64,000 nucleotides of DNA, from the NCBI GenBank assembly GCA_013397455.1, contig VYZB01000218.1, positions 849,278-913,277 of the forward strand, written 5' to 3'. A model generated the notes under the pieces. That model saw only the letters and a list, made by a program, of their open reading frames with translations. It had not been told where the DNA came from and did no database searches. The stretch comes from Crotophaga sulcirostris (lineage: Eukaryota; Chordata; Aves; Cuculiformes; Crotophagidae). The translations under genes and the position numbers were made by a program. Each line of letters begins with the position of its first letter. The stretch's first letter is position 1. Shown piece after piece: positions 39,351 through 64,000 of the stretch.

Positions 39351-40701
39351 AAAGTGAAATTTTCCGCATCTTCAGAGTTTCTTGTGGTTGGGGTAAGCAG
39401 ATGAGTGTGGAGGACTTCCTGTAAGTGCTATGTGCCCCAATGTCAAAGGAGGTGTATGAAATGTTATAATGTTGGAGCTTTTTCAAAAAGAAGAGTCCTG
39501 TCAGCTGGCAGCAGTGGCAGAAACACCGCAAAGTATGGGGGAAGGGAGATGCAGGGAATAGAAGTGATATCTTAGCTATTTGTCAGATTACCTTTCTGGT
39601 GGATCTGAGTGTTAGCTACCTGTTTCGGGTTTTGTGGTGGTGTTGTTGTTGTTTTGTTTTGTTTTTCTGATTCCTTTCAAATAACAGACATTTTCCTTAT
39701 GACTTGAAAATTGCTTTGATTATCTTGAGTGTGCCTGAAAGAAACCTGAACTGTTACCTTGTTGCATTGAAGGTAACAAAATGAAAATGAGAGGGGGAGA
39801 AAGGATTTCATTATAAAGTACACTTTGCTTACTTTTTTAGAGGTTATGTCAACTCTTTTTAGATTTTAGATAGTAAAGTCAAATTAAATATATCCATTGC
39901 CTTTGAAGAGTTTTAGATTATGTTCTTAAACCTTGGCTATGCTTCATAGAAGTTTACTGCTTTCATTTTAAATGAACTATTAGATTAGAAAAATCTTATA
40001 GGATGGAGGATGTGAAATGTTTCATTGGAAAAAGTGATGTTTTGTACCCTCTTTAAAGTGCACTTCTTCCTTAAGATGTACACCACCTAAACAATCCCTT
40101 CCCATAGGAATAGTATCAAAAGTAAGAAAAAAGGATCAGTGAAAAAAAGGATCAGTAAAAGAAGAATAAAAGCACTGCAAGCTTCAGCACTCACTTTGCT
40201 CTCTTTTTCTTATCTACTTCATTTGGTTTGTATTTCCTATGCATATTTAGAAAACCAATTGCTAGCAGATTGACTTGAAGAGAAAATTAGACTTCTAGTT
40301 TAGAATCCATAAGTTTACATGATCAAATGTCAGTTTTTAAGATCCTCTGATAAATATCTTTTGTTCTCATTTGATTGCAAATCTTACATTACACTTTTGA
40401 TGTTTATAAACAAATATAAATTATCAGAAAAAAATTGATTAAGTGATATCTCACCAATAAAGCTCTTTCAAGAAGACTCTGAGAATGGAAGGAACATGAC
40501 TGGTTTTGCTGGCAGCACTTAGATTTATTGAGTTCTTATACTATTCCACATATACTGGCAGAAGTCAAATAAAGGACGTTACACAACTGAGTAGAGAAAT
40601 GGAGGGAGATATTTGCTTTGTTGCAAGACGAAGTGCTCCAGCATATACCTACTTAGAGTACTTCTGTACTGCAGTCTCTGGTGCAGTAGTGTGTTTCCTA
40701 G

Positions 40702-40793
40702 CATAGGTAAGCATGTTCTACTAACATATGTAAGCATGTTGTCCTATCATATGTAAGCATGTTGTCCTATCATAGGTAAGCATGTTTACTAGG
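40702..40793. repeat. Tandem array, 4 x 23 bp, intron 2
   Basis: Four consecutive 23-bp units begin at 40702, 40725, 40748 and 40771. Units 2 and 3 are identical (CATATGTAAGCATGTTGTCC then TAT); units 1 and 4 read CATAGGTAAGCATG and differ at their ends. Every unit carries GTAAGC. Confidence 0.95.
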
Positions 40794-41159
40794 TTGTGCT
40801 GGTACTCGGGAACTGAAAGCTGTGTTGCTCACATATGGTGACTTTTGCAAGACAACACCATGAGATTAAAAAAAACGTTGACAAAGAGCATGGGAAAGTA
40901 CCAAGGCACTCAATACCTCCTTCACTTCAGACTTTAATGATAACACTGGTCTTCAGGGATCCCATGCCCTGAACTCTATGGGGAAGTCCAGATCACAGAA
41001 AGCTTAGTGGAGAAGAATCAGGCTATAGAGCATTTAGACAAACTGGACATAGATTAAGTCCATGGGACCACAAGGGAAGCACCTATAAGTCCTGAGGAAA
41101 CTGGCTGATAGCTTTGTGAGGCCATTCTTATTTATCTTTGAAACATTATGAGGAAAAAA

Positions 41160-41401
41160 TCATAGAATCATAGGACTGCCTGGTTGGAAAGGATCTTTGA
41201 GATCATCAAGTCCAACTGCACCTCTCCACTACTAAATCATATTCCTGAGAAACTCGTCTAGCCCATCTTTTAAACACCTCCAGTGATGGTGACATAACCA
41301 CCTCCCTCGGCAGCCTGTTCCAGTGCCTGATCACCCTTTCAGTGAAGAAATTCTTCTTAATGTCTAGTCTGAACCTTCCCTGGTGCAACGTGTGGCCATG
41401 A
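41160..41401 (-). mobile_element. CR1 3' fragment, intron 2
   Basis: ATCATAGAATCATAGGACTG at the left edge, then the CR1 3' region in reverse complement up to the text CTGGTGCAACGTGTGGCCAT. It abuts, head to head, the plus-strand CR1 starting near 41408. Confidence 0.93.
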
Positions 41402-41407
41402 AAAAAT

Positions 41408-42743
41408 GTCACTCCTATCTTCAAGAAGGACAAGATGGAAGGTCCAGGAACTACAGGCTGGCCAGTCGTACCTCGAAGCCTGGAACAAATCCTCCTTGAA
41501 GCCATTTCCAGATACAAAGGACAGGAAGATAACTGGGAGTAGTCATCATGGATTTATGAAGGAGAAAATAATTCTTGACCATGCTAATAGCCTTCTACAA
41601 TGACTTGACTGGCTTAATGGATAAGGAGAGAGCAGTGGATGTTATTTATCTCAACTTTAGCAAGACTTTTGGCATTGTTTATCACAGCATCCTCATAGAC
41701 TAGCTAAATGGACAGTGATGTACATGGAAAACTGGCTGAATTGCCATGCTCAAAGGGTTGTGATCAGCAGCATGAAGTCCAGCTGGAGGCTAGTCACTAT
41801 TAGTGTTCTACAGGGATCGATACTAGGCCAATACGGTTTAATATCTTCATTAATTACCTGAATGATGGAACATAGTGCATTCTCAACAAGTTTGCAGGAG
41901 GTACAAGACTGAGAGCAATGGTTGATGCCCCAGAGGTCTGTGCTGCCATTCAGAGAGATGTGGATAGGCCTCATCAGTGGGTCAAGAAGAGTCTCACTAT
42001 ATTCAGCATGGGAAAATGGAGTCCTGCATCTGGGATGGAACAATCTGGGAGATAATCAGCTGGAATGCAGCTTTGCAGAAAAGGCCATAGGGGTCCTGGT
42101 GGACACCAACCTGAACACGACCCAGCTCTGGCAGAAAAGAAGGCCAATAGTGACTTAGGCTGCCTTAGGCAGAGCATTGCAGCAGGTTGAGGGAGGGGAT
42201 CCTTCACTCTGTTCAGCCCTGGTGAGACCCATCTGAAGTGCTGGTTTCTGCTCTGGGCTCCCCTGTACAAGAGGCGCATGGACTTACTGCTATGGTCCCA
42301 GAAAAGAGTCACAAAGGTGATTAAAGGACTAGAGGATCTGTTATAGAAGGAGAGGCTGACTGCTGAGGCCATTCAGACTGGAGAAAAGAAGATCCAGAGG
42401 GATCTTATCTATTTGCATAAGTAACTGATGTAGGGTAAGTAAAAAAGATGGAGCCACCTTCAAGTGCCACCTGCCAAGTTACAGGACAAGAGGCAGTTGG
42501 CAAAAAAATGGAAGCACAGGACATTCCACTTAAACATAAGAAACCCCTTTTACTGTGAGGATGACTGAGAACCATCACAGGCTGCCCAGAGATGTTGTGG
42601 AATTGCCATCCAAAGAGTTATTCAAAATCTGATGGGGCATGGTTCTGAGCAACCTGCTCTAGCTGACCCTGTGCTGGGGCTAGATGGATTAAGGGGACTG
42701 GGTCATCTCCAGAGGTTCCTTCCAAATTCAGTTTTTCAGTGAT
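41408..42743 (+). mobile_element. Long CR1 LINE fragment, intron 2
   Basis: About 1.3 kb of older plus-strand CR1. RT-like text is visible with many stops (ATCTTCAAGAAGGACAAGAT; the FSKTFGIVYHS relic near 41660), then ORF2 end text (GCTCCCCTGTACAAGAGGCG) and the 3' end GGTTCCTTCCAAATTCAG with a degraded tail (TCAGTGATTCAG). It is more diverged than the neighbouring minus-strand copy. Confidence 0.9.
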
Positions 42744-43946
42744 TCAGTTTGTTTAGATGTAGAGAAATATGTTGTCTACTAACGGGTCAAGCTGCCCAGC
42801 TACTAAAAATATCATCAAGTGAAAATGATACTGTGGAGGTATCATAGCAGTCTATTTGACGTGAATTAGCTTGGTGTTGAAAGTGAAAACACATTTACAA
42901 GATAAAAAGGAAATGTTTTCTTTAAAAACAGTTGTTGCAAGAACTCAGTTGAACGACACATTTCATTGGAAATTAACAGCCTCGAAACATATTACTTTTG
43001 TGGTTTTTCTTCCCAAAACAAACGTGTTTGTTTCCCCAAAGGTGGGTGGTCCGGTACTCAGGAAGCTCATAGTGGACTGGGTTTCACTGGGCACATTAAT
43101 TTGTCTTTCCATTTTTCAAAAAAGAAAGTCATAATGTTTCCATCTTTTATGAAGCCATTTCAGATTTAAATATGAAAACACACATAGGTATTATGTTCTG
43201 TGCGCAAACATTATTATTTTTTTAATGTAAGGAAAATTATGCAATTAAAAATAATAAAGAGAAAAGAAAGAAGAAAGTAATTAATACTCAAAGCTTGCAT
43301 CAACTTTTGTGTCATTGTAATTCAGGTATTTAGCATTAATCCTTTTTGATTCAGTTGAGGACCCCTGTTTATTTCATCATGCCTAAAAAACCTAGGAGGC
43401 TAATAGACAACTAATTAAATATTAAGTCCCCATTCATTCTGCTACATGTCAGTGACTGCTGAATAGCAGGAAAGGAGGTGGGAGGAAAAAGATTACAAAT
43501 AGCTGCTTAATGAAAGCTGTGTCAAGCCAGAACAGGTATTGCTAAAATATTTGTTTATGATAAGGCAGACATGTCCAGATCAGTTAATGAAGAGCTGCTT
43601 GTCTTAAGTCCATTTCAGTGGACTGGAGTTAGTGTGAAAAGTGGCTTTTCTTGGGGAATTTCAATGGCAAGTTTTGCATACAGAGTGGAATAGGTGTGGT
43701 GGAATAATATTTTAATTTTAAGTCTGAGAGGGAAGGGAAAGAGGACTGGTTGCAATGCTAAAGCATATTCTGCACTGGTACTGTGGATAAAGAAAAAGCT
43801 GTTATACTCATGCCCTCACTCAACTCTTCTTATAAATTCTTAAATGCAAGAATGTAGTTCTGTGTATTTATATAACAACTTTCAGTGAAACTAGGTTAAT
43901 TAAATTAGTGTTGATAATGTTTTTCTTTTGATTGATATTTACATGA

Positions 43947-63406
<19,460 letters not shown>

Positions 63407-63489
63407 ACTTACTTTAACCTTATCCTGTCCCATGGACTTGAAGAATTTTCCTATGGATGTACAGACATGTACAATGCAGCTAGAGAGCT
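63407..63489 (+). CDS. GLRA2: GLRA2 coding exon 5: Cys-loop
   Basis: This 83-bp exon is bounded by acceptor CCTCCAATTTTAG and donor GTGAGT at 63490. It completes Arg-165 and encodes [20 protein letters not shown] followed by CTMQLES. The two cysteines are 14 positions apart with the canonical [15 protein letters not shown] pattern: this is the disulfide-closed Cys-loop that defines the receptor superfamily and couples agonist binding to the channel gate. The exon ends in phase 1 (AGC T). The next exon is not in the window; the open frame that continues past 63489 is intronic. An 83-bp exon 5 fits the conserved exon structure of glycine receptor alpha genes. Confidence 0.97.
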
Positions 63490-64000
63490 GTGAGTGTCCA
63501 ATTACTTTATCTACTGAAAAACAAGATTTTACCATAACGTTTGGTGATTAGATAGTACCTATACTGTCATATTTGTGTGGTGAGACTCAGTATTCTTTCT
63601 TTGTAAGGGGAAATCATGGAGGAACAGTGCTTTCAATGTTTGTCACCATACTGTGCAGGTTCCCTGTGTCTGTGCTGCTCCTCCTGTTTTCCCTTTCCCC
63701 CTCCCAGGGTAGATCACCTTACCCATCAGGGCTGCATCACTTCCAGGGATAATCACGGCGATGCTATGCAGGAGAAATTAAGTCTTAGGAAAGTAAGAGC
63801 AATTAGAACACAGCCAAGGATTAGGTATGTCTGTTCAAGACATGCTATACTCTTTGAAACACGGAAATAACATGCTCAAGGAAACAGAGGTCCTATATAT
63901 CTGCTTATGCTAGTGAACTAAACATGGCCAAGGCATGGACTTGGGTACTGGCACTCACTCATTGTACCACGTAGCTGTCAGCACCCATCGGTAGCACCGT
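63490..64000 (+). other. GLRA2: GLRA2 intron 5, beginning only
   Basis: Starts with donor GTGAGT. No acceptor or exon 6 text is seen before the window ends. Confidence 0.9.

Overview
The window looks like nuclear DNA from a bird. It holds at least nine CR1 LINE fragments, several with the 3' tail typical of avian CR1 (repeats of ATTCTATG, or the reverse complement). It also holds a decayed class-III-like endogenous retrovirus (ERV), long AT-rich non-coding stretches, and one widely split vertebrate gene with GT-AG introns. There are no operons and no dense coding. Almost all short open frames here are chance frames, repeat-derived or minisatellite-derived.

The gene is the 5' half of the glycine receptor alpha-2 subunit (GLRA2) on the + strand. 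Coding exons can be joined exactly by splice phase: exon 1 (22024-22091, initiator Met and signal peptide), exon 2 (24135-24268, mature N-terminus), tandem alternative exons 3A (44069-44136) and 3B (44233-44300), exon 4 (50820-51043, loop D and loop A side of the ligand-binding domain) and exon 5 (63407-63489, the complete Cys-loop). The fitted coding length to the end of exon 5 is 577 nt (192 codons plus 1 nt). The rest of the ligand-binding domain and all four membrane segments lie beyond base 64000. The receptor is a Cl--permeable pentameric ligand-gated channel at inhibitory synapses and in embryonic neurons.

Layout. 1-13638: non-coding upstream DNA with an old CR1 relic near 1.2 kb and a 34-bp duplication near 3.0 kb. 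13639-17949: ERV with two related but unequal LTRs, broken gag and pol, and two nested CR1s in opposite orientations. 17950-20434: non-coding. 20435-20796: CR1, running straight into a GC-rich ACACGGGG-type minisatellite and a 287-base assembly gap (21193-21479). 21480-22023: probable GLRA2 promoter/5'UTR zone with a 100-base pure pyrimidine tract. 22024-64000: GLRA2. Its introns carry further CR1 copies (28.0, 38.6-39.3, 41.2-42.7 and 59.7 kb) and a 4 x 23-bp array whose units each carry a splice-donor-like GTAAGC.

The most informative system is the mutually exclusive exon pair 3A/3B. The copies encode 23-residue segments that differ only at precursor residues 85/86 (mature 58/59, Val-Thr versus Ile-Ala), although 11 of 68 bases differ. 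Including both exons or neither gives a stop codon very quickly, so the gene has a frame-based check that one and only one is used. The exon pair itself is known in mammals; what the sequence adds is its exact architecture in this bird. I found no clearly new gene system; the rearranged ERV, the donor-like array and the promoter-side repeats are the other points worth checking.
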